Source of the DNA: Liriodendron chinense
Taxonomy: Eukaryota > Streptophyta > Magnoliopsida > Magnoliales > Magnoliaceae
Length of the DNA stretch: 64,000 nt
Assembly (NCBI GenBank): GCA_003013855.2
Contig: PVNU02002353.1
Location: 1,674,001 to 1,738,000 of the forward strand
Direction: 5' to 3'
Below are positions 1 through 12,347 of the stretch, in pieces. Within the stretch, counting starts at the first letter, position 1, and the number at the start of each line of letters is the position of its first letter. The translations under genes and the position numbers were made by a program. Below the pieces are notes generated by a model that was not told where the DNA came from, did no database searches, and was given only the letters and a program-made list of their open reading frames with translations.

Positions 1-2
1 GA

Positions 3-209
3 TGGCTGGAATGGAGTGGGGACTTTGCATTGAAGACATTGTATTATGGAGAGTATGCAAACAGCGGGCCAGGAGCTGGGACAAGCAAGCGGGTGAAATG
101 GGCCGGTTACCATGTGATCACAGACCCGAATGAAGCGCTGAAATTCACGGTGGGCCAGCTGATACAAGGTGGGGAATGGCTGAAGAGTGCAGGAGTGGAC
201 TTTTACTGA
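3..209 (+). CDS. Pectin methylesterase, C-terminal end (partial)
   Basis: Frame 3 reads through from the left edge to a TGA at 207-209 (68 codons). The residues match the conserved C-terminus of plant pectinesterases: WLEWSGDFALKTLYYGEY, then GPGAGTSKRVKW, GYHVI and FTVGQLIQGGEWL. These enzymes remove methyl esters from homogalacturonan in the cell wall, and this stretch is the last part of the beta-helix domain. The upstream part with the catalytic aspartates lies outside the window. Oddity: family members usually end in TEGL or similar. Here the frame closes just after Phe-Tyr, while the +1 frame directly after it reads T-E-G-L-stop. One surplus T in the run at 201-204 would explain this. 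Family assignment is firm; whether the shift is natural or an assembly error is open. Confidence 0.9.
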   Translation, partial: WLEWSGDFALKTLYYGEYANSGPGAGTSKRVKWAGYHVITDPNEALKFTVGQLIQGGEWLKSAGVDFY

Positions 210-2227
210 AGGGCTGTGAGTCTTGTCGTTGTCTTAATAATGTATTTAGATCTGAGATTATCTACAACACAATCTAAAGTAATGGCGTTTAACATGGTGT
301 ATTTGTTATGGTTTTTCTGTGGGGCTTGCTTGGGTGGACCCCCCCAATGATCATAGGAGGGATCCCTTGGATGTAGCTCAATCTTGCTAAGATTGGATGA
401 CCACAGCCGTCCAATTAAGGGGACTGAGATTGCCTGATGACCGAATCACCTGGGATATCCACAGTCAAAGATGAATCGATCCATCCCATGGTCCATGTAA
501 CAACTTTCCAACACTACTTTGCTGCCAATCTCTGACAGCAGCACATGTGGCTCTAATCAGATATGAAGTTCCTGCGTTGTAAACATTGGGATAGGCCCTG
601 CGAATGGTTTCAACAGGCTGGGGTTAGAGCTGAGCCAAGGTCTATTCAAGCTTGGCCTGCATATTGTTTAACCGAAGTCCAAATTCGGGCCTAATCCTGT
701 GCCCGACTACCTATTATTCGGGCGCTCAAAATTTATCTGAATTTTGCCTCAACTCTCCGGATCATTTTGTTTGTCATCAGTCACCCAACCACTTTTCATC
801 GAGCACTTGAAATTTAATTGGAATTCGTGTTTTCTCACTAGGACTGTTTTTAGATGTCAGTGGGTGCCCGACCATGTGGGAATAGTTGCGCAGATTTGTA
901 CGAATTTTTTGATTTTCTTTCGATTTTTTAGTGATTCTTTTCTAATTTGTTTGGAACTCTTTTAATAATTTTTTGAAGCTTTAGGATTTCGTTTATCTCT
1001 ATTTAAGAGGCTTAAACTCAGTTTGTAAATCATCTCTTCTTTTATTAATGAAAATTTCGAAACTTTTTAGTCTTTATTTCTTCGAAGATAGGTCTTATGT
1101 ATTCGAGGAAAACTGATTGAGGAATCTCAATAGCTCCGTGGATTCAGAGTAGGTATCTTGTGGGAGATGATGGTGATCGATCTCACTCCGTCTACGCTGC
1201 GCGACATTATGGTGGGCCCTCTAAATATCAATGGTGAATGTTTCTCTCCCAACATTTCCTTTGGAGTGGCCTACCTGAAATATGAGTTAGCCTGATTGTT
1301 CTGCCATTGGCCTAATGTAGAATTAGACATCTAATGGTTGAAGTGGATTTTACTTACGGCCTCATAAAATGTCAAGGGTAAGCGTCGATCTCCTGCATTG
1401 CCCAAGGATTTTTTGCATAACATAATTTTAGGGGAACATACACTCTTGATTCTTTAAGGGACCCAAGGTGATGTATGTGTTAGATCAAATCTGACCATTA
1501 GAGACGTTCACCCTTAATTCTTGTGAGGCTTAAGGCTCACCGTAACAGTTACATGAAATCCACTCCAACCCTTAGATGCCATACCAATATTTAGACATGG
1601 AGCCCACCCAATTCACCGGCCTGTTTCTAAAAAGTTACTTGAAACTAACTCCTCTCCCTCATTGTGTATGTAAAACAACTCTCCTTGGAGGCCCACCATT
1701 TATTTTTTAGGGGGCCATGGTGATATGTACATGAGATCACTCCATCATTAGATGTGTAATTCTATGTTAGACCCATGGCTAAAAAATTATGCTGACTGAT
1801 GATTCAGGTGGGCCACACGAAGGGAAACAATTGGGAGACAGACATCCAACCTTGATATTTATAGGGCCCACGACAATGATTATATAAAATCCACTCCAAC
1901 CATTAGATCCCACACCGAAACTTAGGCCTAGAGCCCAAACATCAAACCCATCAGTTATTCCGGTGGTCCATTCAAAGGAATATTTGGAAGGTGAGTGTTG
2001 CATTGTACACTATTTCCAATAGTTTAATCCACTTGAAACACATGATGGGGTTATTTATGGGCCTGGGCCTAACATGGGTTGACACACTTGGTGGTCAGGG
2101 TGGATTTCACTATAAACACTATGTTCAAGCCCACTCGCCAGTAACACATTTCTAGTAAATGTAAAATAACTTTCCCTATTTATTAACATTAAATTAAGCA
2201 CGAGAAGACCCACCACGAAAACCATGT
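210..2227. other. Intergenic, no gene recognised
   Basis: AT-rich sequence downstream of the pectinesterase. Scattered 'ggtgggccc' and 'ccactccaaccattagat' phrases look like old, decayed copies of the GGGCCCACC repeats described further right. The short ORFs show no conserved domain and no splice pattern. Confidence 0.5.
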
Positions 2228-2535
2228 TGATTGAATGTCCACCGTTAAAAACTTCCTATACAGCCCATGGTAATGTTTATATGCCATCCAACATGTTGAT
2301 AAGGTCACACAGACATGGATGAAAGGGATAGAAGAAAAAAAAATCTCACCTTGATCCAAAACTTCTATGCCCCCAAAAAGTCTTCAACAGGAGTATTCAA
2401 TCTCCAGTGTTTACCGTGGTGTGGTCTACCTAAGATTTGGATCTATCTCATTTTTGGGTTCATGCCCTAATATGATCTAGCAAAATGGATGGACAAAATG
2501 GATAAAACACATACATCATGGTGGGTCCACAGAGC
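2228..2535. repeat. GGGCCCACC-type element, partial copy
   Basis: Shares ordered phrases with the copies at 8.8, 10.6 and 18.4 kb: 'gccatccaacatgttgataaggtcac', 'gatccaaaacttctatg', 'ggtgtggtctacc', 'gcctaatatgatctagcaaaatggatgg', then 'acatcatggtgggtccacagag'. Only one end is well preserved. No TSD was found. Confidence 0.55.
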
Positions 2536-4316
2536 CTTGACATCAGCTAGCTGGTTGTCACTAGCCAAACCGCGTCCCCCAACTCAAGCTGTCAATCAAA
2601 AACACCTGTATTATTTGTGGGGAACGGATCACATGGAACAGTACTCCATCTATAGTGGCAAAAGTAGGGGATGTATAGTAGCAAACCTCCCAAAGGAAGC
2701 CTACTTTTAACCCAAAATACACATGGCAGGAGAGAGTAAATAAGGACTGTCGAATGCTGGACCATGTAATGGGTGGCCTATGGTTGCTTAAGCGACCTCC
2801 ACACATCCAGTTGGTGGCCTGCGAATCCATGTGGACAAACTGAAGGGCATTGATAATTTGCTCTTGAACCATGAGTCATCCTTGGAACAGCCCAGTAGGT
2901 GGATGGTCCCGATCCACTATTACCCCTGCCGTGTGTACGGTGGAGAAGAGCCTCTATCATACAATGGTGGGCCCAGCTCTACCATATAAGTTCCTTGTAT
3001 CCAATAAGAGGAAGAGGACCTCAACACCACAAAATGTCCCTGACCAATTAAAGGCATTGATTTCCTCCTTTAAATTCCTCATTGCCATCTTATTCGGAGT
3101 TTGTATGGCTGTTGGCTTTGTTTTTCCAAACGTCTCCCTCAAACTGAAAAAACTCAGGGAAAAAAAAAAAAAAAAAAACCACCTTGTTGGGTTTTTCTTC
3201 ACTATTTCCTTGTTGGGTTTTTCTTCTTCCCATTGCATCTCTGACGTTTTTCTCTCGACATTAGATAAAGATGATTGAGGATGGAATGCAAAGAGAGGAG
3301 GTTCTTTTTTTGTATCTCAGAGTACTTCCCATTGTATTAATAACATTCCTATAAAGGTATATTTTCTATCAACCCTTATTTATTTTTAGATTGCATTGTT
3401 TTTCTCATTAACTTTTATTATTATAGATGAACATTGTATAATTTGAATTTGCAAAATTAGCCCAAGACACCATGAATCAATTGTCCTTTAAAATTGCATG
3501 CATGGGACTTCACACATATATAGCATGCGTATGATGATCCGAATTGTTCATTTGGTTGGGTTGAGCGTCGACCTAACCCCAACCTGACCTTAAGAGGACC
3601 CAACTCAACCTGAATTCCAACCTGAAGTGCTCAACTCCAAGTCCTCCATACCCAATCCAACCTGACCTGTCCCAAATACATGTGATTGTTCCAAACCCGG
3701 CTTAACTTGATAAAATAAAATTTGAAGAGAATCATTTTAATTTTTTTTTTTCGTATGTTTCGTTGAGTATGAATGGCCCCAATCAAGGACATTACAATCA
3801 ATTCATCCCTAATCAAATTTGATAAAAATGAAAAATATATAAAGGTGAAATAAATATTTTCCTTACATACAAAATATGAATATAATCTTTTCTAATATGT
3901 CCAATTTTACTAATATGGCCCGATCCAAATTTGCTCAACTGAAACACAACTTGAATTCAAATCAGGTTTCCAACCCATCCAAACCTGACATGAACTTGGG
4001 TTGGGTCAATTTTGTTCAGGTCAACCCGAACCCAAGTTGCAACCCTATTGACACCATGATACTAATAACCATCTCATATTCCACATACAACCCATCTAAC
4101 AACATCATCTCAAACATAATTGTACATCTTATAGCCTTCTTCTTCTTTTTTTCTGAAGGGATTCTTGGATTGGAGAGTTTCCCATGGTTAACAAAATGAA
4201 AGGGTTAGTCAAGGGGTTCAAAAACATCTCCCAAATATTTGGTAATGTTATTTGGTTATACTTCTCTCATTCTTTCTAGTAGTTTTTTTTATTCTCCATA
4301 GATTGGGAATTATTTA
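2536..4316. other. Intergenic with poly-A tract, no gene recognised
   Basis: Contains an A-run at about 3160-3178 followed by a short direct repeat ('ttgttgggtttttcttc' at about 3184 and 3211). At 3550-4060 are old repeat remnants rich in 'caacctgacc' and 'aacccaagttg'. No coding signal was seen. Confidence 0.45.
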
Positions 4317-4807
4317 GGGCTCGTTTAGAGCGTGGGATTAGGTGATATGGAATTGCATTTGGTCCAATGTAAATTCTATTATGTGTTTGGACAAGATGGT
4401 AAGGATTGGATTAACTTAAGTATCATGTCATCCAATCCCAGCAAGAGATACGGCATTTTTGGTAGATTTCAAAATCCACTACATTTGTAGGCCCCATGTT
4501 AATGCATGTGTTTTTATCCATGCCACCCGTCCATATGTGCCCTTTACATGTGATAATCGAGTTGCATATGCATATAAGTGACTGGCATCGATCAATTATG
4601 AAATATGGTCTATTGATTACAATTCAATGGTCGACCAAACACAAGCTTCACTTGATATAGTGTTTTTTCAAAGAATTTAATCCCAAACGTGTGATTGGAT
4701 TATCAAAATATCATGATATTTCCATACATATAATCATTGTGCAATAATGGTGTTAATTCCACTTAATGCAATTCAATATCATTTAATCTCACATTCCAAA
4801 CAAGCTC
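4317..4807. mobile_element. Tourist-like (PIF/Harbinger) MITE
   Basis: The ends are imperfect inverted repeats: the left reads gggctcgtttagagcgtggg and the right ends in cacattccaaacaagctc. TTA lies on both sides (4314-4316 and 4808-4810), the 3-bp TSD expected for PIF/Harbinger. Subterminal parts also pair (gatatggaattgcatt with aatgcaattcaatatc). It has no coding capacity. A second copy lies at 30441-30948. Confidence 0.75.
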
Positions 4808-4810
4808 TTA

Positions 4811-7800
4811 GTCATTATTTGGGGGTGCAACCAATTGCAGCTTATGCTTTTTTTCATGCTATTTTGTTCATGGGTTGACGACATCTAGACACTTTTTTAT
4901 TGTAGTGTACAAAGAGCATGAGATGGAAATTGGGTTACCAACTGATGTAAGACATGTAGCACACATAGGGTGGGAGGGCACATCTGCATCGCCTCCAGCT
5001 TGGGTATGAAATAGACAACCTCTACGAAGAGAATTGATCACCTGCAGGCATTCATGTTGGTTGTGGACCCATGGGGCCCACTTGTGGACAACCATTTGTG
5101 GGTGGGGCCCATAAGGATGTTCCCGCATCCTCCTTCTCCTGAGAGTTTGAATTTCTAATTAGAAATTTAAACCTCGGAAGAAGATGAGATGGGATAAGAT
5201 AAGGTTAAACCAATCTCATCCCATCTCATCCCTTATCTCTTTTCCCTCTATTTATAAGAGGACTCCTTCCGTTATCAAATACACAAGGAAGAGGAAAAGT
5301 ATAAGTGATATACGGAGAGAAAAGAGAGGGATAGGCTTATAGAGTTTATCTAGTCCATCCATCAGATTTGAGCCATAGATCTGATCCGGGGATCATCTTC
5401 ACCGTAGGATCAGAGGGGTGATCAGACCCACTTGCTCCTGTAGCAAATAGGTGGATCGCTGGATCGCACCACATATCTTCGGCTTTGCGAAGGTTCACAT
5501 CGTGTAGACCGTCGGATCCTGGTGGCCCACACTTCCGCAATTCCTAACAATTCATACACTAACTTGTCATGCAGGATGATTTTTCCTGCCAATGTGCTAC
5601 TTGTGCAAGATGTTTGTACTATGTAACATGAAGAAACCATTTCCTTGGCACCCAAAGCCAGGTTGGTCCACTCAATACTAAATGTAGGATTGAACTTGAC
5701 GTGCAAGTGTGGCCCGCCTAATGAGTTGGTCGGCCTGATTTTGGACATGAGCCATCTTTACAATGAGTTATGTCAAATGTATTTTATGGGGTCCAAACAC
5801 CAGTCACTCCTTTAATGGTTTATAGAAAAAACATCATGTGCATCTTTCAGATGCTAGCCCACTATGAAAAGAAGATTTTCTTTTATGAAATAATATTTTT
5901 GCATTATCATTGTATGAATCACATTATGGGCACATTGCGCTTTTTCACTAGGCCATGTTAGGAACTACACGATTGATGCAGCAGTGCATAATAAAAGAGT
6001 AAAGATCTTAGTCTCTTTAATGATTATTTTTGAAATTACAAAGAGAGAAATACTCTAAAATGAAACTAGAAGCTTACACATTTTATTGAATAGAATCTCT
6101 TAAAAAGCGCGTATGATGACTTAAAACAGTAGAACACATGCTCAAAACTCAAACTCAACTAGATAGGAAAATATTTCAGAAATAGAAAATTTGTCAAAAT
6201 TATTAAAAATCATATGGATTCTAAAATCTCAATCAAAATTCTAAAATAAATATACAAACACCAGTAATGGTGCCCCTAAAACATGTAAAAAGAGCACCTA
6301 AAAAACTGCTTGAAATAGAAAGTTCTAACTTTATATGCAAATTTTGGGTCATTGGAAGATGGCCAGATTCAAATGCTACAGTTATGACATATGTCATTGC
6401 AATACACCGGGATATGTTCTAGCTAATGTCAAGTGCAAAACTGGCCTGCAAGACAGGTTACCATACCTTGGTGTGTAGGTGATTTGTTCTCTTCTATTTA
6501 GTGGATGTTTTCATTTTATTTTGAAAAATGACTTTTTCTTTTTTGGGTTTTTTTTTTTTTTTTTTCACTTGAATCCATATAGATGAGCGAATTTAAGAAC
6601 GAACCTGAATTTTCAGCTATGTCACCGAATAGCTTTGGCCAACCAAAGGATCCAAACGGCATAATCTCTTCTCAAGGTATGTTGCTCTTTCTTATAAAAC
6701 ACCGGAAATGATATCCGAACCCACCCTTTTGATGCATCCATCCTTTTTATTAATTTTCAAATTAGAATACATTTGTCATTAGTACAGTTCTAATCTAAAA
6801 AATAGAGGGGTGTATGCATAGAAATCCCTACCATTTTACTAGCTAAGGGAGCGTTTGGATTGAGAGGACACTTTGGAAATGAATTTGACTTTCATGGACT
6901 TTTGTTTCCAGTCTTATTTGTGTAAGAAAGCAACCGTGGAATTCAATTTCCATTTTTAAGGCTTTATTAAAAGCCCATGGATGTTTAAACGTGTAAAGAT
7001 TCCATGTGGCATATACCTAAAACCTGGACCACCCAAATAGTGGGACTCACTTTAGATTGGTCCTATAAGGAGAGACTCCTGTGGCAGTTTAGCACCATTT
7101 AAAAATGGTGATGACCCTTCAGACGTGCACACATATATGGTTGTAAGTGAATTCATATTTAGTGTCGATTTTTACAGCTGCGAGGAAACTTTATCTTTGA
7201 TTGTTGGCCTTTTAACATTTTCATTAAAACCACACTCTAAATGGGTCAAGATTCTATGTGGCATATACCTAAAACCTGAACCACCCGAATAGTGAGACTC
7301 ATCGAAGATTAGTCCTATAAGGTGAGGCTCATGTGCCAGTTTAGCACCATTTAAAAAATATGGTGACAACTCATCAGACATGCACGTGCATGGTTGTATG
7401 GAAATTCGCATTGAGCTAATGGTGGATGGAGCATAATCAAAATATTACATCTGATTTTCACTTCAATGATTTGCGTTGATTGTTTGGATGATCATAATGT
7501 GGGCTCCATATGTATGTAATTCAAGTTGTAAGCAGACTATATATATTTCCTGACAAGAAGCGCAACATGATAACACTGTCTTCGGATTGTTTTCATCTTA
7601 TTAATTTTCACCGTTTTAGATTTTTCTTGGCCAGAGAACAGGAGGAACATGTACTAACAAGGAGTAAACAGCGCACATTTCTTTGTTTTCTCCTTAAGAA
7701 CCTAGTTGGATTGGTGGAATACAAAAAGTAACAGTGTTAAAGAAGGTTTTTTTTTTTCCACAGATATGATAGTTTTCATCAACTATAATAATAAATTAAC

Positions 7801-7885
7801 ATTTGAAAAATGGTTTTCCTTTTCACCATTTTTCTTAAAAAAGGTAGTTTTCTTTTTCTTAAGAAAAAAAAAAAAAACCTTGATA
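4811..7885. other. Intergenic, no gene recognised
   Basis: No domain-bearing ORF. Holds a T-run near 6549-6565 and the 150-bp direct duplication listed separately at 6996-7408. The rest is AT-rich unique or decayed repeat DNA. Confidence 0.4.
6996..7408. repeat. Direct duplication, about 150 bp, spaced 262 bp
   Basis: 'aagattccatgtggcatata' at 6996 recurs as 'aagattctatgtggcatata' at 7258. Similarity continues for about 150 bp through 'cctataagg' and 'cagtttagcaccatttaaaa'. The copies differ at scattered positions, so the duplication is not recent. Confidence 0.6.
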
Positions 7886-8411
7886 ATGATGAGAATGGAG
7901 GCCCCGCAGCGAAAGTAGTGAGAGCAACATAATCAAACAAGATAAACCACAATGGCAACAATCAACCAAGCAAATCAGCACACATGAGAAGTCAATCCAA
8001 TTTTAATGTGGGAAAATCCCTCACGGGTAAAAAAAAACTACACAGTGAACAATCTACTATGAATCAAAAGTTACAAGAGATTACAAAAGAAACCTCATCC
8101 GGATCACAACCCACAAGAGAAATTTCAAGATAATAAAGCTAATTCTCATATGAGAAGGACAAACCCAGCCATTTCCCTCATTCCCGAGAACTCTAAGCTT
8201 TCCCCTAACTCTTTCTCTTGCCTTAAAACTCTCCTCAATCCTTTTAGGATGCCTTGGCCCGCGGCAACCCTAATCCCGCATTATACCCCCTTAAATAAGA
8301 AAAAGCTGAGATTAGAAACAATTCCAGCACAAAACTGCGCCACCGACTTAACCCGACTTGGCCGGTTGCCTGACACCCCCGATGTCCAAGATTGAAGACA
8401 AAACCCCAACA
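7886..8411 (-). mobile_element. Solo LTR, Copia-like
   Basis: The + strand starts TGATGAGAATGG and ends CCCCAACA. Read on -, it begins TGTTGGGG and ends in CA, the TG...CA form of an LTR. GATAA lies immediately on both sides (7881-7885 and 8412-8416), a perfect 5-bp TSD. There is no internal domain or second LTR nearby, so this is a solo LTR left by LTR-LTR recombination. Orientation is inferred from the TGTTGGGG start. Confidence 0.8.
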
Positions 8412-8809
8412 GATAATTTCCATTTTCACTATTTTTAAATGATAAATTCACTTTTTAACCATTGACCATTTCAATTTTTTTTTTAAATCATATAAACTTA
8501 AACAAACAATCTTTTTAGAAATCCTTTTCATAGATGTTTTTTTCCCATCATCCTAATAAAATGTTATGGTGTGTTTAGTTGTACCAAACATTATGAAATT
8601 TAATGATATTCATGCAACCAAATGCACCCTTACCAATCAAAGCATCATACTAAAACATTTCATAGTTTAAGATTTTAATTTTCATGACCTCTCACTTTTC
8701 AGCACTAACCAACAAAAGCGTTCTAGTTATCCATTGTCATTAAATGCTCCCACCGCAAGGGAAGCCGATCGCTACCTACCCCGCCTCGACAATAATCCAT
8801 CCATGCAGG

Positions 8810-9238
8810 GATCTACGGCCCACTGTAATGTATGGGGTTTATCCATGCCCGTTCATCCACTTCGAAAGATCATTTAATTTAAGGTATGAACCCAAAAAAT
8901 GAGGCAGATCCAAGGCTCAAGTGGTCCATAGAGTAGGTATTGAATGCACACCATTAAAACTTCTTGGGAGCCACGGAAGTTTTGGATCAAGCTGATATTT
9001 GTGCTTTCCCTTCATCCAAGTTTATGTGACCTTATGAACAGGTTGGATGACAAATAAATAACAAGGTGGGCCCTACGAAGGTTTTAATGGGGGCATCACT
9101 GTCACCATTGTTCCCTATATATGGTGTGGTCTATTTGAGCCTTGGATTGCCTCATTTTTGGGTTTATTCTCTAAAATTATTTTTCAAAATGTATGAACGG
9201 CGTGGATAAAACCCACACATCATGGTAGACCCCACAGA
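8810..9238. mobile_element. GGGCCCACC-type element
   Basis: About 430 bp. Both ends carry the family motif, left ggcccactgtaatgtatggg and right acacatcatggtagacccc, roughly inverted to each other. The interior has 'aaaatgaggcagatcc', 'ttttggatcaagctgatatt' and 'aggttggatgacaaataaat', which recur at 10.6, 16.6 and 18.4 kb. It is non-coding. Exact ends and TSD were not resolved. Confidence 0.6.
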
Positions 9239-9699
9239 GCCCCTACTAAACAAAGTTCTGCAACTACATCCATGATATGACTTGGTTCCACACCTTGCAT
9301 GTTAGATTTTCTTAATGACCATTATTTATATACTGCAACTAAGGCCATTTTGATAAGGGGAGCACAATCCATGCCTCTAGAGGCACGGCATTTTTTTCAT
9401 CCCTCCATGTCACATTCCAGACATTCCAAAAATGTGGTGTAAAATGGATGAGATCTGAACCATCGATTTCGTATTTCCAATATTGATCTTTTAACCATTT
9501 GATTGGTGGCATGCAAATAAAAACACTCAAAAGAAAGAAAAAAATTAAAATTAGCCGTAGTTCTTATTAAGGGAAGAAAAACTCATTTATTAGATGTAAT
9601 TTAATTAAGATAGTCCAATCATAGAGAAATATTAATCAACAACGGAGCCCACATGATGCCCAATTCAGATGATCATATTCATGTGCCATGTGTTGAACA
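9239..9699. other. Intergenic, no gene recognised
   Basis: AT-rich. At 9378-9390 is one inverted fragment of the downstream satellite unit (cctctagaggcacggcat). No coding signal. Confidence 0.4.
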
Positions 9700-10404
9700 C
9701 AATCTAGAGGCATGAAAATGTCATCCCTTCGCTTTTATTAGAACTTATTTAACATTAGTATAATATGGAGGCATGAAAATGGCATGCCTCTAGAGATAGG
9801 TAACTCTCTCTCCTCTAATACTTGTTAGACACAATCGTTGGAGGCACTTAAATGTCATGCCTCTAGAGGCAGGTCATTCGCTCTCTTCTACCATCTCTTC
9901 TACTACAACTTGTTTGACATAGTACAATTTGAAACCATGAAAATGTAATGCCTCTAGATGTAGATAACTCCCTCTCTTCTATTACAACTTTTTTGACATT
10001 AGTATAATTTGGAGGCACGAAAATGTAATGCCTCTAAAGGCAAGTAACTCCTCGCTTTCTTCTATTACAACTTGTTTGACATTAGTACCATCTAGAGGCA
10101 CAAAAATGTGTCATGCCTCTAGAGGCAGGTAATTCGCTCTCTTCTATTACAACTTGTTTGACATTAGTACAATATGGAAGCACGAAAATGCCATGCCTCT
10201 AGAGGCCCGTAAGTTGCTCTCTTCCATTACAACTTGTTTGACATTATTATAATATGGAGGCACGAAAATGTAATGCCTCTAGATGTAGATAACTCCCTAT
10301 CTTCTGTTACAACTTGTTTGACATTAGTATAATTTAGAGGCACGAAAATGTCATGCCTCTAGAAGCAGGTAATTCGCTCTTTTCTATTACAACTTGTTTG
10401 ACAT
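9700..10404. repeat. Tandem satellite, period about 81 bp, hairpin core
   Basis: About nine imperfect units, with the core 'ggaggcacgaaaatgtcatg cctctagaggc' starting near 9708, 9768, 9840, 9932, 10012, 10093, 10175, 10257 and 10337. Spacing settles at 80-82 bp in the right half. Between cores runs 'gctctcttctattacaacttgtttgacattag'. Each core contains gaggca and tgcctc as inverted arms, plus the palindrome GCCTCTAGAGGC. Confidence 0.85.
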
Positions 10405-10407
10405 TAA

Positions 10408-11118
10408 GGGCATGTTTGATTTTCATATTTATAAGTAAATAGCATGTAAATAAATCATAATTACTTTTTCCACTAGCTTGATTTTTAAAGTAATTATGAC
10501 TTATCAAAAGTCGTGTTTATTTCAAATGGATTCCATTTGTCTCTATACATAGAAAATATAGAGCCCACCGTGATGAATGTGTCATATACATGCTCTTCAT
10601 CCTCTTCATAAGCTCGTTTTAGGGCATGTGTAAAAAAACGAAGCAAATCCATAATTCAAAAGGACCACACCACATGAAACAGTGGTCCTAGTGGACCTCA
10701 TCCATTGAAAGTCAATACCTTCGTATGGCCCATACTGACGTTTATTTGTCATCCAACTTGTTCATAAGACCATACAGATATGGATAAAGGGAAATCATAA
10801 AAATTAGCCTGACCCAAAATTTCTATAACCCCCAAATAATTATCAACAATAAGCATTCAATTCCCACTATTTAACGTTGTGATTCAGATGAGCTTTAGAT
10901 CTGCCTCATTTATGGGCTTATGCCCCAAAATGACCTAGCGAAACGGATGGATATTGGCATGGATATGACCTATACATCACTATGTGCCCAACAATTTTTT
11001 AACCCAAAATATATTTTTGCCTCTTATTTGCGCCAAAACATTTTTCCCATCAATGTCAACCTCAATGGTGACAAAAGTACAATGCATTTGTGATGTAATT
11101 TGGAAATCAAACAGGCCC
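10408..11118. mobile_element. Tourist-like MITE with a nested element
   Basis: Starts gggcatgtttgattttc and ends gaaatcaaacaggccc, imperfect inverted ends of the PIF/Harbinger/Tourist kind. TAA lies on both sides (10405-10407 and 11119-11121). At 711 bp it is longer than the related 491- and 508-bp MITEs because a GGGCCCACC-type copy sits inside it. Confidence 0.75.
10559..10992. mobile_element. GGGCCCACC-type element nested in the Tourist-like MITE
   Basis: Runs from agagcccaccgtgatgaatg to cctatacatcactatgtgccc, with the family's internal phrases in order ('gaccacaccacatgaaacag', 'gtcatccaacttgttcataa', 'gcttatgccccaaaatgacc'). It lies wholly inside 10408-11118 and so is younger than that MITE. 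No clear TSD was read. Confidence 0.6.
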
Positions 11119-11154
11119 TAATACTTCCATATTGTAGCAGATTCTCAACAAGCC

Positions 11155-11370
11155 ATGGATCTCCATCAGGCTTCAGGAGACTCCCCGGAAATAGAATTGC
11201 CAAAGAATGCTCGGAAGAAAATAAAGCGGAAAAAGACTAAGGCTTGTTCTACCAAGGCTTCTTCTTCCTCACCTTCCACGAGATCTTCCACAAGATCATC
11301 TAAATCCAAGGCTCCATTCACGACGGCCAACAACCAAGTCAAAGTAGTGGAAAGCCTGATGGTACTCTAA
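11155..11370 (+). CDS. Possible small ORF or exon fragment, Lys/Ser-rich
   Basis: A 71-codon ORF encodes an acidic start followed by a strongly basic Lys/Arg stretch and a Ser/Thr-rich tail. No domain was recognised and there is no clear promoter or splice partner. It may be a fragment of a degenerate gene or chance coding; simple composition makes it weak evidence. Confidence 0.15.
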   Translation: MDLHQASGDSPEIELPKNARKKIKRKKTKACSTKASSSSPSTRSSTRSSKSKAPFTTANNQVKVVESLMVL

Positions 11371-12303
11371 GTGAGATCGACATGATTAGTACAAAAGCCT
11401 CTTATGCTAAGAAGAATGAAATCCCATTTTAGTGTAGGGATGTTCACATAAATGGAAAAACAAACAAAGGACTGGACAACCTTATATGTGTAAATGCAAA
11501 GGAATGTTCAATTTTCATTTGTGATATCAGTCATCTATCATCCAATAGAAGCATATTGAGGTGTGAGATTAATGACATGGAAGATGTTAATCTCACATAG
11601 TTGTGTATTTGCCGTGATTGGCTAACATTGGCGGTAAGACCCGGAGATCATTGTATGGTGCCCGTTTTTACTCGGGGCGACAATCGAATTCAATAACATT
11701 AATGCCAATTTGAACTGTTTTGTTACCATCATCCATTTTTTCGTAGTGGGAAGACACTTTTCAATTGAATGCAGGCCATTTTTATATTTCTCTGATTCAT
11801 CATCTATTAGTAGGCTGCAAATCAAAAGGGTCATGGATTCATCCACATTTGGACATGAATGGTGTGGATTATCAAATTATGGGCCCCACTTATAAACTAA
11901 AAAATACGTATATATTGTGCAAAAATACTGGACACAAATATAATTCCTCAAGAGGTAATTTGCTAAGATGCATTAATCGGATATATTGCAATAAGATACG
12001 TCTAGACTCTACCAAGTGGATTTTTTTTTTTTAATGGCCCAAACTGTTTATATGATAGTGCTCCCCTTGGAATGGGGATTACCGAAAAAACTCATGGAAG
12101 GATATTTCATCCTTTTGATTATACAGAGGCTATGGTGGGTTCTATATTCAAAGCAAAAGAATCAAATTATTAAAGCAATGAAATAATCCAATTGGAGCTT
12201 TTATTTGTTGTCTATCCATCATAAAATGTGAGAGACATTACATAATGGTTGTTTGGATTACTGGGAGATGACCCATCTTCAAAGGCTAAGGTCCTTATGT
12301 TAT

Positions 12304-12347
<44 letters not shown>

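Noticed and set aside
3155..3180. A-run as a processed pseudogene tail
   Set aside because: No upstream coding similarity and no flanking duplication were found.
9700..10404. CRISPR-like array of spaced repeats
   Set aside because: The whole unit repeats in tandem, spacer included, in a plant genome, and no cas genes are present. It is a satellite.
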